A model generated the notes under the pieces. The model did no database searches, was not told the DNA's origin, and worked only from the letters and a program-made list of their open reading frames with translations. Both the position numbers and the translations under genes were made by a program. From positions 1 to 23,125 of the forward strand of contig NEEC01000209.1 of NCBI GenBank assembly GCA_002189035.1: a DNA stretch of 23,125 nucleotides, given 5' to 3'. The DNA is from Utricularia gibba (taxonomy: Eukaryota; Streptophyta; Magnoliopsida; Lamiales; Lentibulariaceae). Of the stretch, positions 8,861 through 20,460 are shown piece by piece (the stretch's first letter is position 1; each line of letters begins with the position of its first letter).

Positions 8861-9235
8861 GGATAACTGTGAAAGCTTCTTTGACTTAATTATTACCATT
8901 TGATCCTCAGTTGTACTTTGGATGGAGTGTGTATTTTTACTTTAGTCAATTTAATTAGCATTCGATCCTTGGTTATGATTCAGATCATATTTGCTATTTT
9001 TTTACTTTAAATATTTTTATTATCATTCGATCCTTAAGTATAATGCGGATCGAGCGCGTATTTTTTATTTTAATATTTTTTATTAGCATTCGAACGTTAG
9101 GTATGCTGCGGATCGAGCGTATATTTTTCACTCTCATATTTTTATTAGCCTTAGATCCTTAGGTATACTTTGGATCGAGTGCATATTCATTTATTTTAAA
9201 TCTTAATTAGCGTTCCACCGTTAGGAGCAATTTAG
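8861..9235 (+). repeat. ~62-bp monomer array of the left arm (reference unit)
   Basis: Successive GGATCGAG-like landmarks lie at 8861 (GGATAACTG, degenerate), 8920 (GGATGGAGTG), 8981 (AGATCATATT), 9047, 9110 and 9172, then TAGAACGTG at 9233 entering the hairpin. The spacing is 59-66 bp. A typical monomer is GGATCGAGCGTATATTTTT, an AT-rich stretch, then ATTAGCATTCGATCCTTAGG. It is the same monomer family as the right arm, in opposite orientation and with one more copy. Confidence 0.85.
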
Positions 9236-9335
9236 AACGTGTATACATTACAATGCCATGCCACACGGGCGTGGTTTACGCACAACCCACGCCCGTGTGC
9301 CCTTGCAATGTAAACACGCTCCACATTGCTCCTAA
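9221..9335. repeat. 115-nt junction hairpin, copies 4/5
   Basis: Identical in all visible positions to the hairpin at 2219-2333. The inner stem is at 9262-9274 and 9287-9299, separated by a 12-nt spacer. Confidence 0.9.
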
Positions 9336-11666
9336 GGATCGAGCGTTAACACAAGTTTCAAGTAAACCATCTCCACTCGATCCGAATCATGTCTAAAGAC
9401 CGAAAGCCAATAAAAATATTAAAATAAAAAATATACGCTCGATCCGCATCATATCTTAGAATCGAATGCAAATAGAATCGTTCAAATAAAAAATATACAC
9501 TCGATTGGAATCTTAACCAAGGATCGAATGCTAATTAAAATGATTAAAATAAAAATGCACACTCCATCCAAAGTATAACTAAGGGTCGAATGCTAATAAA
9601 ATTAAAAACTAAGAAACTTTCACATGTAGTATATGCTTTAATAACTAACGTATTTACATTATTTATATTTTAATAAACATATATCACATGATTATAAAAA
9701 TATTTTTTTTGTCATTGTAGAAAGCTCATCACGCCACGCACACCACCCTGGAGAGGTTTCAACAGCTGTTATGAACTCACAACCCCTTGCTCAGCAGATT
9801 CAGTAAAATTCTCTAACACTTGGGCTTCCAACGGATCATATCCCATATTCATTCATACGAAATTGTGCAAGAATAATGTGACTTTGAGTTTGAACTAGAT
9901 AGTAGGACGCTGATCGAAGAATGGCCCATCGAGTCTCTAAAATTGGCCGTCCTCGCTCAACAAATGTGGGGTGCACGTGACATCCCAATTTCAACAAATG
10001 CATCATGATTTTCGTCGAGTGGGCCCATGAGCCCGTCCGAACCCGGGGCCCGGGCCAAGGGCCCCTCGAGAGCGCCCGCCTCAATACGAGGAGGTGTTCC
10101 TTCAAAAACCATATACGCGTCTCGTCACAACCCAACGTTAATAAATGCATCACTTTTTTTGGCGCGCTACTGCTGACTTTGGGCCTGAGTTCGGCACGAC
10201 CTCCGGCTCGATCAGGGTGCCCCCCGAGAGCTCCTCCTTAAGTATAAAGTGTGTTGTTGAAAAAAACCGTGTGCGGTTCTCGTGACATCCTAACTTCAAC
10301 AAATGCATCACGATTTTCGTCGAGTCGGACGGGACCGGGCTCCCGGGGCCCGGACGAGGCGCAGCGCCCGCTCCCCTCCCCCCAAAACTAGAAGGTGTTC
10401 CATGGAAAACCATTTAGGCGGCTCGTGACAACCCAAAGTTAATAAATGCATCACTTTCTTTGCCGGGCTACAATGACTTTACGCTCGAGCCTGGTACGAC
10501 GTATGGGAAGATTCGAGTGCCCCCCGAGAGCGTCTCCACAAGTATAAAGCGTGTTGTTGAAAAAACCGTGTTGGGTGCACGTGACATCCTAATTTCAACA
10601 AATGTGTCACGATTTTCGCCGAGTGGGACCAGAGTGGGCTCATCAGCCAGACCGAACCCGGGGCCCAAGCCAAGGGCCCCTCGAGAGCGCCCCCCCACAA
10701 AACTAGATGGTGTTCCACGAAAAAAAATTAGGCGGCTCGTGATAACCCAACGCTAAGAAATGCATCCCTTTTTTCGCCGGGCTAAAACTGACTTTGGGCT
10801 CATGCCCGGCGCGACCCCCAGCCCGTGTGCATACGCAGCAGCACCACGAGGCCACATGGGCTTGGTTAATGCCCGCGTGCTCGAGCAGCAGCCACAAGGC
10901 CATACGGCCGTGGAAAAAAAGAAAAACAACCATAAAATACAATAAGCCAAAAATAAAAAATAAAATTGATAAACCCTTGGTTCGGTTCGGGCCCAATCAA
11001 AACCCGTAGGGTTTAACCCGTTCGGGTTGAACAGAAAGACAACCCCATGGGTCATGCAAACTGTAATACCCAGAATTTCATCGGGTTGGGTCCGAACCTG
11101 AATGGATCCAACCCAGGCCCATCTCTAATCATAATCATATGATATAGGTTTATTAAATTATAAATAATTGAAATACATTATTTATTAAACCGTAGGATAA
11201 CTGTGAAAGCTTCTTTGACTTAATTATTACCATTTGATCCTCAGTTGTACTTTGGATGGAGTGTGTATTTTTACTTTAGTCAATTTAATTAGCATTCGAT
11301 CCTTGGTTATGATTCAGATCATATTTGCTATTTTTTTACTTTAAATATTTTTATTATCATTCGATCCTTAAGTATAATGCGGATCGAGCGCGTATTTTTT
11401 ATTTTAATATTTTTTATTAGCATTCGAACGTTAGGTATGCTGCGGATCGAGCGTATATTTTTCACTCTCATATTTTTATTAGCCTTAGATCCTTAGGTAT
11501 ACTTTGGATCGAGTGCATATTCATTTATTTTAAATCTTAATTAGCGTTCCACCGTTAGGAGCAATTTAGAACGTGTATACATTACAATGCCATGCCACAC
11601 GGGCGTGGTTTACGCACAACCCACGCCCGTGTGCCCTTGCAATGTAAACACGCTCCACATTGCTCC
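9333..11666 (+). repeat. Tandem unit, copy 5 (2334 bp)
   Basis: Fifth complete unit. It has C6 in place of CCCCACC and C6 in place of C7 at the two sites in the B1 and A2 core monomers, and is otherwise as the reference. Together with copy 4 it forms a 4670-bp pair that recurs in copies 6-7. Confidence 0.97.
9974..10832. repeat. GC-rich six-monomer core, copy 5
   Basis: Same arrangement as the reference core, with C6 states in the second and third monomers. Confidence 0.85.
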
Positions 11667-12030
11667 TAAGGATCGAGCGTTAACACAAGTTTCAAGTAAA
11701 CCATCTCCACTCGATCCGAATCATGTCTAAAGACCGAAAGCCAATAAAAATATTAAAATAAAAAATATACGCTCGATCCGCATCATATCTTAGAATCGAA
11801 TGCAAATAGAATCGTTCAAATAAAAAATATACACTCGATTGGAATCTTAACCAAGGATCGAATGCTAATTAAAATGATTAAAATAAAAATGCACACTCCA
11901 TCCAAAGTATAACTAAGGGTCGAATGCTAATAAAATTAAAAACTAAGAAACTTTCACATGTAGTATATGCTTTAATAACTAACGTATTTACATTATTTAT
12001 ATTTTAATAAACATATATCACATGATTATA
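11126..12030. repeat. Inverted-repeat block at junction of copies 5 and 6
   Basis: Same arrangement and sequence as the reference block at 8792-9696. Confidence 0.88.
11555..11669. repeat. 115-nt junction hairpin, copies 5/6
   Basis: Identical in all visible positions to the hairpin at 2219-2333. Confidence 0.9.
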
Positions 12031-12169
12031 AAAATATTTTTTTTGTCATTGTAGAAAGCTCATCACGCCACGCACACCACCCTGGAGAGGTTTCAACAGC
12101 TGTTATGAACTCACAACCCCTTGCTCAGCAGATTCAGTAAAATTCTCTAACACTTGGGCTTCCAACGGA

Positions 12170-12790
12170 TCATATCCCATATTCATTCATACGAAATTGT
12201 GCAAGAATAATGTGACTTTGAGTTTGAACTAGATAGTAGGACGCTGATCGAAGAATGGCCCATCGAGTCTCTAAAATTGGCCGTCCTCGCTCAACAAATG
12301 TGGGGTGCACGTGACATCCCAATTTCAACAAATGCATCATGATTTTCGTCGAGTGGGCCCATGAGCCCGTCCGAACCCGGGGCCCGGGCCAAGGGCCCCT
12401 CGAGAGCGCCCGCCTCAATACGAGGAGGTGTTCCTTCAAAAACCATATACGCGTCTCGTCACAACCCAACGTTAATAAATGCATCACTTTTTTTGGCGCG
12501 CTACTGCTGACTTTGGGCCTGAGTTCGGCACGACCTCCGGCTCGATCAGGGTGCCCCACCGAGAGCTCCTCCTTAAGTATAAAGTGTGTTGTTGAAAAAA
12601 ACCGTGTGCGGTTCTCGTGACATCCTAACTTCAACAAATGCATCACGATTTTCGTCGAGTCGGACGGGACCGGGCTCCCGGGGCCCGGACGAGGCGCAGC
12701 GCCCGCTCCCCTCCCCCCCAAAACTAGAAGGTGTTCCATGGAAAACCATTTAGGCGGCTCGTGACAACCCAAAGTTAATAAATGCATCAC
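12170..12790 (-). other. 206-codon open frame, copy 6 (probably non-coding)
   Basis: Identical translation to the frame at 7500-8120, since copy 6 matches copy 4. Confidence 0.3.
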
Positions 12791-13168
12791 TTTCTTTGCC
12801 GGGCTACAATGACTTTACGCTCGAGCCTGGTACGACGTATGGGAAGATTCGAGTGCCCCCCGAGAGCGTCTCCACAAGTATAAAGCGTGTTGTTGAAAAA
12901 ACCGTGTTGGGTGCACGTGACATCCTAATTTCAACAAATGTGTCACGATTTTCGCCGAGTGGGACCAGAGTGGGCTCATCAGCCAGACCGAACCCGGGGC
13001 CCAAGCCAAGGGCCCCTCGAGAGCGCCCCCCCACAAAACTAGATGGTGTTCCACGAAAAAAAATTAGGCGGCTCGTGATAACCCAACGCTAAGAAATGCA
13101 TCCCTTTTTTCGCCGGGCTAAAACTGACTTTGGGCTCATGCCCGGCGCGACCCCCAGCCCGTGTGCAT
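12308..13168. repeat. GC-rich six-monomer core, copy 6
   Basis: Same as the reference core in every variable run. Confidence 0.85.
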
Positions 13169-13461
13169 ACGCAGCAGCACCACGAGGCCACATGGGCTTG
13201 GTTAATGCCCGCGTGCTCGAGCAGCAGCCACAAGGCCATACGGCCGTGGAAAAAAAGAAAAACAACCATAAAATACAATAAGCCAAAAATAAAAAATAAA
13301 ATTGATAAACCCTTGGTTCGGTTCGGGCCCAATCAAAACCCGTAGGGTTTAACCCGTTCGGGTTGAACAGAAAGACAACCCCATGGGTCATGCAAACTGT
13401 AATACCCAGAATTTCATCGGGTTGGGTCCGAACCTGAATGGATCCAACCCAGGCCCATCTC

Positions 13462-14366
13462 TAATCATAATCATATGATATAGGTTTATTAAATTATAAA
13501 TAATTGAAATACATTATTTATTAAACCGTAGGATAACTGTGAAAGCTTCTTTGACTTAATTATTACCATTTGATCCTCAGTTGTACTTTGGATGGAGTGT
13601 GTATTTTTACTTTAGTCAATTTAATTAGCATTCGATCCTTGGTTATGATTCAGATCATATTTGCTATTTTTTTACTTTAAATATTTTTATTATCATTCGA
13701 TCCTTAAGTATAATGCGGATCGAGCGCGTATTTTTTATTTTAATATTTTTTATTAGCATTCGAACGTTAGGTATGCTGCGGATCGAGCGTATATTTTTCA
13801 CTCTCATATTTTTATTAGCCTTAGATCCTTAGGTATACTTTGGATCGAGTGCATATTCATTTATTTTAAATCTTAATTAGCGTTCCACCGTTAGGAGCAA
13901 TTTAGAACGTGTATACATTACAATGCCATGCCACACGGGCGTGGTTTACGCACAACCCACGCCCGTGTGCCCTTGCAATGTAAACACGCTCCACATTGCT
14001 CCTAAGGATCGAGCGTTAACACAAGTTTCAAGTAAACCATCTCCACTCGATCCGAATCATGTCTAAAGACCGAAAGCCAATAAAAATATTAAAATAAAAA
14101 ATATACGCTCGATCCGCATCATATCTTAGAATCGAATGCAAATAGAATCGTTCAAATAAAAAATATACACTCGATTGGAATCTTAACCAAGGATCGAATG
14201 CTAATTAAAATGATTAAAATAAAAATGCACACTCCATCCAAAGTATAACTAAGGGTCGAATGCTAATAAAATTAAAAACTAAGAAACTTTCACATGTAGT
14301 ATATGCTTTAATAACTAACGTATTTACATTATTTATATTTTAATAAACATATATCACATGATTATA
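13462..14366. repeat. Inverted-repeat block at junction of copies 6 and 7
   Basis: Same arrangement and sequence as the reference block, 4670 bases downstream of it. Confidence 0.88.
13891..14005. repeat. 115-nt junction hairpin, copies 6/7
   Basis: Identical in all visible positions to the hairpin at 2219-2333. Confidence 0.9.
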
Positions 14367-16335
14367 AAAATATTTTTTTTGTCATTGTAGAAAGCTCATC
14401 ACGCCACGCACACCACCCTGGAGAGGTTTCAACAGCTGTTATGAACTCACAACCCCTTGCTCAGCAGATTCAGTAAAATTCTCTAACACTTGGGCTTCCA
14501 ACGGATCATATCCCATATTCATTCATACGAAATTGTGCAAGAATAATGTGACTTTGAGTTTGAACTAGATAGTAGGACGCTGATCGAAGAATGGCCCATC
14601 GAGTCTCTAAAATTGGCCGTCCTCGCTCAACAAATGTGGGGTGCACGTGACATCCCAATTTCAACAAATGCATCATGATTTTCGTCGAGTGGGCCCATGA
14701 GCCCGTCCGAACCCGGGGCCCGGGCCAAGGGCCCCTCGAGAGCGCCCGCCTCAATACGAGGAGGTGTTCCTTCAAAAACCATATACGCGTCTCGTCACAA
14801 CCCAACGTTAATAAATGCATCACTTTTTTTGGCGCGCTACTGCTGACTTTGGGCCTGAGTTCGGCACGACCTCCGGCTCGATCAGGGTGCCCCCCGAGAG
14901 CTCCTCCTTAAGTATAAAGTGTGTTGTTGAAAAAAACCGTGTGCGGTTCTCGTGACATCCTAACTTCAACAAATGCATCACGATTTTCGTCGAGTCGGAC
15001 GGGACCGGGCTCCCGGGGCCCGGACGAGGCGCAGCGCCCGCTCCCCTCCCCCCAAAACTAGAAGGTGTTCCATGGAAAACCATTTAGGCGGCTCGTGACA
15101 ACCCAAAGTTAATAAATGCATCACTTTCTTTGCCGGGCTACAATGACTTTACGCTCGAGCCTGGTACGACGTATGGGAAGATTCGAGTGCCCCCCGAGAG
15201 CGTCTCCACAAGTATAAAGCGTGTTGTTGAAAAAACCGTGTTGGGTGCACGTGACATCCTAATTTCAACAAATGTGTCACGATTTTCGCCGAGTGGGACC
15301 AGAGTGGGCTCATCAGCCAGACCGAACCCGGGGCCCAAGCCAAGGGCCCCTCGAGAGCGCCCCCCACAAAACTAGATGGTGTTCCACGAAAAAAAATTAG
15401 GCGGCTCGTGATAACCCAACGCTAAGAAATGCATCCCTTTTTTCGCCGGGCTAAAACTGACTTTGGGCTCATGCCCGGCGCGACCCCCAGCCCGTGTGCA
15501 TACGCAGCAGCACCACGAGGCCACATGGGCTTGGTTAATGCCCGCGTGCTCGAGCAGCAGCCACAAGGCCATACGGCCGTGGAAAAAAAGAAAAACAACC
15601 ATAAAATACAATAAGCCAAAAATAAAAAATAAAATTGATAAACCCTTGGTTCGGTTCGGGCCCAATCAAAACCCGTAGGGTTTAACCCGTTCGGGTTGAA
15701 CAGAAAGACAACCCCATGGGTCATGCAAACTGTAATACCCAGAATTTCATCGGGTTGGGTCCGAACCTGAATGGATCCAACCCAGGCCCATCTCTAATCA
15801 TAATCATATGATATAGGTTTATTAAATTATAAATAATTGAAATACATTATTTATTAAACCGTAGGATAACTGTGAAAGCTTCTTTGACTTAATTATTACC
15901 ATTTGATCCTCAGTTGTACTTTGGATGGAGTGTGTATTTTTACTTTAGTCAATTTAATTAGCATTCGATCCTTGGTTATGATTCAGATCATATTTGCTAT
16001 TTTTTTACTTTAAATATTTTTATTATCATTCGATCCTTAAGTATAATGCGGATCGAGCGCGTATTTTTTATTTTAATATTTTTTATTAGCATTCGAACGT
16101 TAGGTATGCTGCGGATCGAGCGTATATTTTTCACTCTCATATTTTTATTAGCCTTAGATCCTTAGGTATACTTTGGATCGAGTGCATATTCATTTATTTT
16201 AAATCTTAATTAGCGTTCCACCGTTAGGAGCAATTTAGAACGTGTATACATTACAATGCCATGCCACACGGGCGTGGTTTACGCACAACCCACGCCCGTG
16301 TGCCCTTGCAATGTAAACACGCTCCACATTGCTCC
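14003..16335 (+). repeat. Tandem unit, copy 7 (2333 bp)
   Basis: Seventh complete unit. It matches copy 5 at every variable site except one C fewer (C6 against C7) in the A3 core monomer near 15360, which ends the exact 4670-bp periodicity. Confidence 0.97.
14644..15501. repeat. GC-rich six-monomer core, copy 7
   Basis: As copy 5, with one further C lost in the fifth monomer. Confidence 0.85.
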
Positions 16336-16699
16336 TAAGGATCGAGCGTTAACACAAGTTTCAAGTAAACCATCTCCACTCGATCCGAATCATGTCTAAA
16401 GACCGAAAGCCAATAAAAATATTAAAATAAAAAATATACGCTCGATCCGCATCATATCTTAGAATCGAATGCAAATAGAATCGTTCAAATAAAAAATATA
16501 CACTCGATTGGAATCTTAACCAAGGATCGAATGCTAATTAAAATGATTAAAATAAAAATGCACACTCCATCCAAAGTATAACTAAGGGTCGAATGCTAAT
16601 AAAATTAAAAACTAAGAAACTTTCACATGTAGTATATGCTTTAATAACTAACGTATTTACATTATTTATATTTTAATAAACATATATCACATGATTATA
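15795..16699. repeat. Inverted-repeat block at junction of copies 7 and 8
   Basis: Same arrangement and sequence as the reference block at 8792-9696. Confidence 0.88.
16224..16338. repeat. 115-nt junction hairpin, copies 7/8
   Basis: Identical in all visible positions to the hairpin at 2219-2333. Confidence 0.9.
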
Positions 16700-18667
16700 A
16701 AAATATTTTTTTTGTCATTGTAGAAAGCTCATCACGCCACGCACACCACCCTGGAGAGGTTTCAACAGCTGTTATGAACTCACAACCCCTTGCTCAGCAG
16801 ATTCAGTAAAATTCTCTAACACTTGGGCTTCCAACGGATCATATCCCATATTCATTCATACGAAATTGTGCAAGAATAATGTGACTTTGAGTTTGAACTA
16901 GATAGTAGGACGCTGATCGAAGAATGGCCCATCGAGTCTCTAAAATTGGCCGTCCTCGCTCAACAAATGTGGGGTGCACGTGACATCCCAATTTCAACAA
17001 ATGCATCATGATTTTCGTCGAGTGGGCCCATGAGCCCGTCCGAACCCGGGGCCCGGGCCAAGGGCCCCTCGAGAGCGCCCGCCTCAATACGAGGAGGTGT
17101 TCCTTCAAAAACCATATACGCGTCTCGTCACAACCCAACGTTAATAAATGCATCACTTTTTTTGGCGCGCTACTGCTGACTTTGGGCCTGAGTTCGGCAC
17201 GACCTCCGGCTCGATCAGGGTGCCCCCGAGAGCTCCTCCTTAAGTATAAAGTGTGTTGTTGAAAAAAACCGTGTGCGGTTCTCGTGACATCCTAACTTCA
17301 ACAAATGCATCACGATTTTCGTCGAGTCGGACGGGACCGGGCTCCCGGGGCCCGGACGAGGCGCAGCGCCCGCTCCCCTCCCCCCCAAAACTAGAAGGTG
17401 TTCCATGGAAAACCATTTAGGCGGCTCGTGACAACCCAAAGTTAATAAATGCATCACTTTCTTTGCCGGGCTACAATGACTTTACGCTCGAGCCTGGTAC
17501 GACGTATGGGAAGATTCGAGTGCCCCCGAGAGCGTCTCCACAAGTATAAAGCGTGTTGTTGAAAAAACCGTGTTGGGTGCACGTGACATCCTAATTTCAA
17601 CAAATGTGTCACGATTTTCGCCGAGTGGGACCAGAGTGGGCTCATCAGCCAGACCGAACCCGGGGCCCAAGCCAAGGGCCCCTCGAGAGCGCCCCCCCAC
17701 AAAACTAGATGGTGTTCCACGAAAAAAAATTAGGCGGCTCGTGATAACCCAACGCTAAGAAATGCATCCCTTTTTTCGCCGGGCTAAAACTGACTTTGGG
17801 CTCATGCCCGGCGCGACCCCCAGCCCGTGTGCATACGCAGCAGCACCACGAGGCCACATGGGCTTGGTTAATGCCCGCGTGCTCGAGCAGCAGCCACAAG
17901 GCCATACGGCCGTGGAAAAAAAGAAAAACAACCATAAAATACAATAAGCCAAAAATAAAAATAAAATTGATAAACCCTTGGTTCGGTTCGGGCCCAATCA
18001 AAACCCGTAGGGTTTAACCCGTTCGGGTTGAACAGAAAGACAACCCCATGGGTCATGCAAACTGTAATACCCAGAATTTCATCGGGTTGGGTCCGAACCT
18101 GAATGGATCCAACCCAGGCCCATCTCTAATCATAATCATATGATATAGGTTTATTAAATTATAAATAATTGAAATACATTATTTATTAAACCGTAGGATA
18201 ACTGTGAAAGCTTCTTTGACTTAATTATTACCATTTGATCCTCAGTTGTACTTTGGATGGAGTGTGTATTTTTACTTTAGTCAATTTAATTAGCATTCGA
18301 TCCTTGGTTATGATTCAGATCATATTTGCTATTTTTTTACTTTAAATATTTTTATTATCATTCGATCCTTAAGTATAATGCGGATCGAGCGCGTATTTTT
18401 TATTTTAATATTTTTTATTAGCATTCGAACGTTAGGTATGCTGCGGATCGAGCGTATATTTTTCACTCTCATATTTTTATTAGCCTTAGATCCTTAGGTA
18501 TACTTTGGATCGAGTGCATATTCATTTATTTTAAATCTTAATTAGCGTTCCACCGTTAGGAGCAATTTAGAACGTGTATACATTACAATGCCATGCCACA
18601 CGGGCGTGGTTTACGCACAACCCACGCCCGTGTGCCCTTGCAATGTAAACACGCTCCACATTGCTCC
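16336..18667 (+). repeat. Tandem unit, copy 8 (2332 bp)
   Basis: Eighth complete unit. Relative to the consensus it has C5 in place of CCCCACC, C5 in place of C6 in the B2 core monomer, and A5-T-A5 in place of A5-T-A6 at 17951-17961. These sum to the 4-base deficit. Confidence 0.97.
16977..17834. repeat. GC-rich six-monomer core, copy 8
   Basis: Same arrangement as the reference core, with C5 states in the second and fourth monomers. Confidence 0.85.
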
Positions 18668-19031
18668 TAAGGATCGAGCGTTAACACAAGTTTCAAGTAA
18701 ACCATCTCCACTCGATCCGAATCATGTCTAAAGACCGAAAGCCAATAAAAATATTAAAATAAAAAATATACGCTCGATCCGCATCATATCTTAGAATCGA
18801 ATGCAAATAGAATCGTTCAAATAAAAAATATACACTCGATTGGAATCTTAACCAAGGATCGAATGCTAATTAAAATGATTAAAATAAAAATGCACACTCC
18901 ATCCAAAGTATAACTAAGGGTCGAATGCTAATAAAATTAAAAACTAAGAAACTTTCACATGTAGTATATGCTTTAATAACTAACGTATTTACATTATTTA
19001 TATTTTAATAAACATATATCACATGATTATA
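18127..19031. repeat. Inverted-repeat block at junction of copies 8 and 9
   Basis: Same arrangement and sequence as the reference block at 8792-9696. Confidence 0.88.
18556..18670. repeat. 115-nt junction hairpin, copies 8/9
   Basis: Identical in all visible positions to the hairpin at 2219-2333. Confidence 0.9.
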
Positions 19032-19170
19032 AAAATATTTTTTTTGTCATTGTAGAAAGCTCATCACGCCACGCACACCACCCTGGAGAGGTTTCAACAG
19101 CTGTTATGAACTCACAACCCCTTGCTCAGCAGATTCAGTAAAATTCTCTAACACTTGGGCTTCCAACGGA

Positions 19171-19791
19171 TCATATCCCATATTCATTCATACGAAATTG
19201 TGCAAGAATAATGTGACTTTGAGTTTGAACTAGATAGTAGGACGCTGATCGAAGAATGGCCCATCGAGTCTCTAAAATTGGCCGTCCTCGCTCAACAAAT
19301 GTGGGGTGCACGTGACATCCCAATTTCAACAAATGCATCATGATTTTCGTCGAGTGGGCCCATGAGCCCGTCCGAACCCGGGGCCCGGGCCAAGGGCCCC
19401 TCGAGAGCGCCCGCCTCAATACGAGGAGGTGTTCCTTCAAAAACCATATACGCGTCTCGTCACAACCCAACGTTAATAAATGCATCACTTTTTTTGGCGC
19501 GCTACTGCTGACTTTGGGCCTGAGTTCGGCACGACCTCCGGCTCGATCAGGGTGCCCCACCGAGAGCTCCTCCTTAAGTATAAAGTGTGTTGTTGAAAAA
19601 AACCGTGTGCGGTTCTCGTGACATCCTAACTTCAACAAATGCATCACGATTTTCGTCGAGTCGGACGGGACCGGGCTCCCGGGGCCCGGACGAGGCGCAG
19701 CGCCCGCTCCCCTCCCCCCCAAAACTAGAAGGTGTTCCATGGAAAACCATTTAGGCGGCTCGTGACAACCCAAAGTTAATAAATGCATCAC
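19171..19791 (-). other. 206-codon open frame, copy 9 (probably non-coding)
   Basis: Identical translation to the frame at 7500-8120. Copy 9 keeps CCCCACC and the C7 run that hold the frame open. Confidence 0.3.
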
Positions 19792-20168
19792 TTTCTTTGC
19801 CGGGCTACAATGACTTTACGCTCGAGCCTGGTACGACGTATGGGAAGATTCGAGTGCCCCCCGAGAGCGTCTCCACAAGTATAAAGCGTGTTGTTGAAAA
19901 AACCGTGTTGGGTGCACGTGACATCCTAATTTCAACAAATGTGTCACGATTTTCGCCGAGTGGGACCAGAGTGGGCTCATCAGCCAGACCGAACCCGGGC
20001 CCAAGCCAAGGGCCCCTCGAGAGCGCCCCCCCACAAAACTAGATGGTGTTCCACGAAAAAAAATTAGGCGGCTCGTGATAACCCAACGCTAAGAAATGCA
20101 TCCCTTTTTTCGCCGGGCTAAAACTGACTTTGGGCTCATGCCCGGCGCGACCCCCAGCCCGTGTGCAT
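19309..20168. repeat. GC-rich six-monomer core, copy 9
   Basis: Same as the reference core except GGG for GGGG at 19997-19999 in the fifth monomer. Confidence 0.85.
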
Positions 20169-20460
20169 ACGCAGCAGCACCACGAGGCCACATGGGCTTG
20201 GTTAATGCCCGCGTGCTCGAGCAGCAGCCACAAGGCCATACGGCCGTGGAAAAAAAGAAAACAACCATAAAATACAATAAGCCAAAAATAAAAAATAAAA
20301 TTGATAAACCCTTGGTTCGGTTCGGGCCCAATCAAAACCCGTAGGGTTTAACCCGTTCGGGTTGAACAGAAAGACAACCCCATGGGTCATGCAAACTGTA
20401 ATACCCAGAATTTCATCGGGTTGGGTCCGAACCTGAATGGATCCAACCCAGGCCCATCTC

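Larger units (their letters stand above)
6997..9332 (+). repeat. Tandem unit, copy 4 (2336 bp, reference/consensus unit)
   Basis: Used here as the reference unit because its state at every variable site is the longest or commonest one, and copy 6 has the same length and the same state at each site. The main length-variable sites are A5 at 7076-7080, A5 at 7360-7364, CCCCACC at 7884-7890, C7 at 8043-8049, C6 at 8186-8191, C7 at 8356-8362 and A5-T-A6 at 8615-8626. Its sub-features are annotated separately. To transfer them to another copy, add the difference in unit starts and correct for the listed indels. Confidence 0.97.
8792..9696. repeat. Inverted-repeat block at junction of copies 4 and 5 (reference)
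   Basis: The left arm runs from TAATCATAATCATATG at 8792 to GGGCGTGG at 9274. The right arm runs from CCACGCCCGTGTG at 9287 to GATTATA at 9696. Reverse-complementing the left arm gives an alignment with the right arm from the tip (CCACGCCCGTGTG), through ATTGCTCCTAA, through the ~62-bp monomers, to the inner ends (ATATCATATGATTAT against ATATCACATGATTAT). The left arm is ~483 bp and the right ~410 bp; one extra monomer on the left explains most of the difference. The arms are diverged rather than identical, so the palindrome is old compared with the amplification. This fits long terminal inverted repeats of a MULE-like or fold-back element, but no target-site duplication or transposase was found to settle the family. 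Confidence 0.88.
11667..14002 (+). repeat. Tandem unit, copy 6 (2336 bp)
   Basis: Sixth complete unit. It has the same length and the same state at every variable site as copy 4, exactly 4670 bases downstream of it. It represents the consensus. Confidence 0.97.

Noticed and set aside
9221-9335. Geminivirus- or satellite-type replication origin, suggested by the ~2.3-kb circular-like unit and conserved hairpin
   Set aside because: The loop is within TTTACGCACAAC. The TAATATTAC nonanucleotide is absent and no replication protein is encoded.
9221-9340. Helitron 3' end (hairpin followed by CTAA)
   Set aside because: The CTAA is at the foot of the large hairpin, not about 10 bases after a small one. 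It is followed by G, and the long inverted arms are not a Helitron feature.
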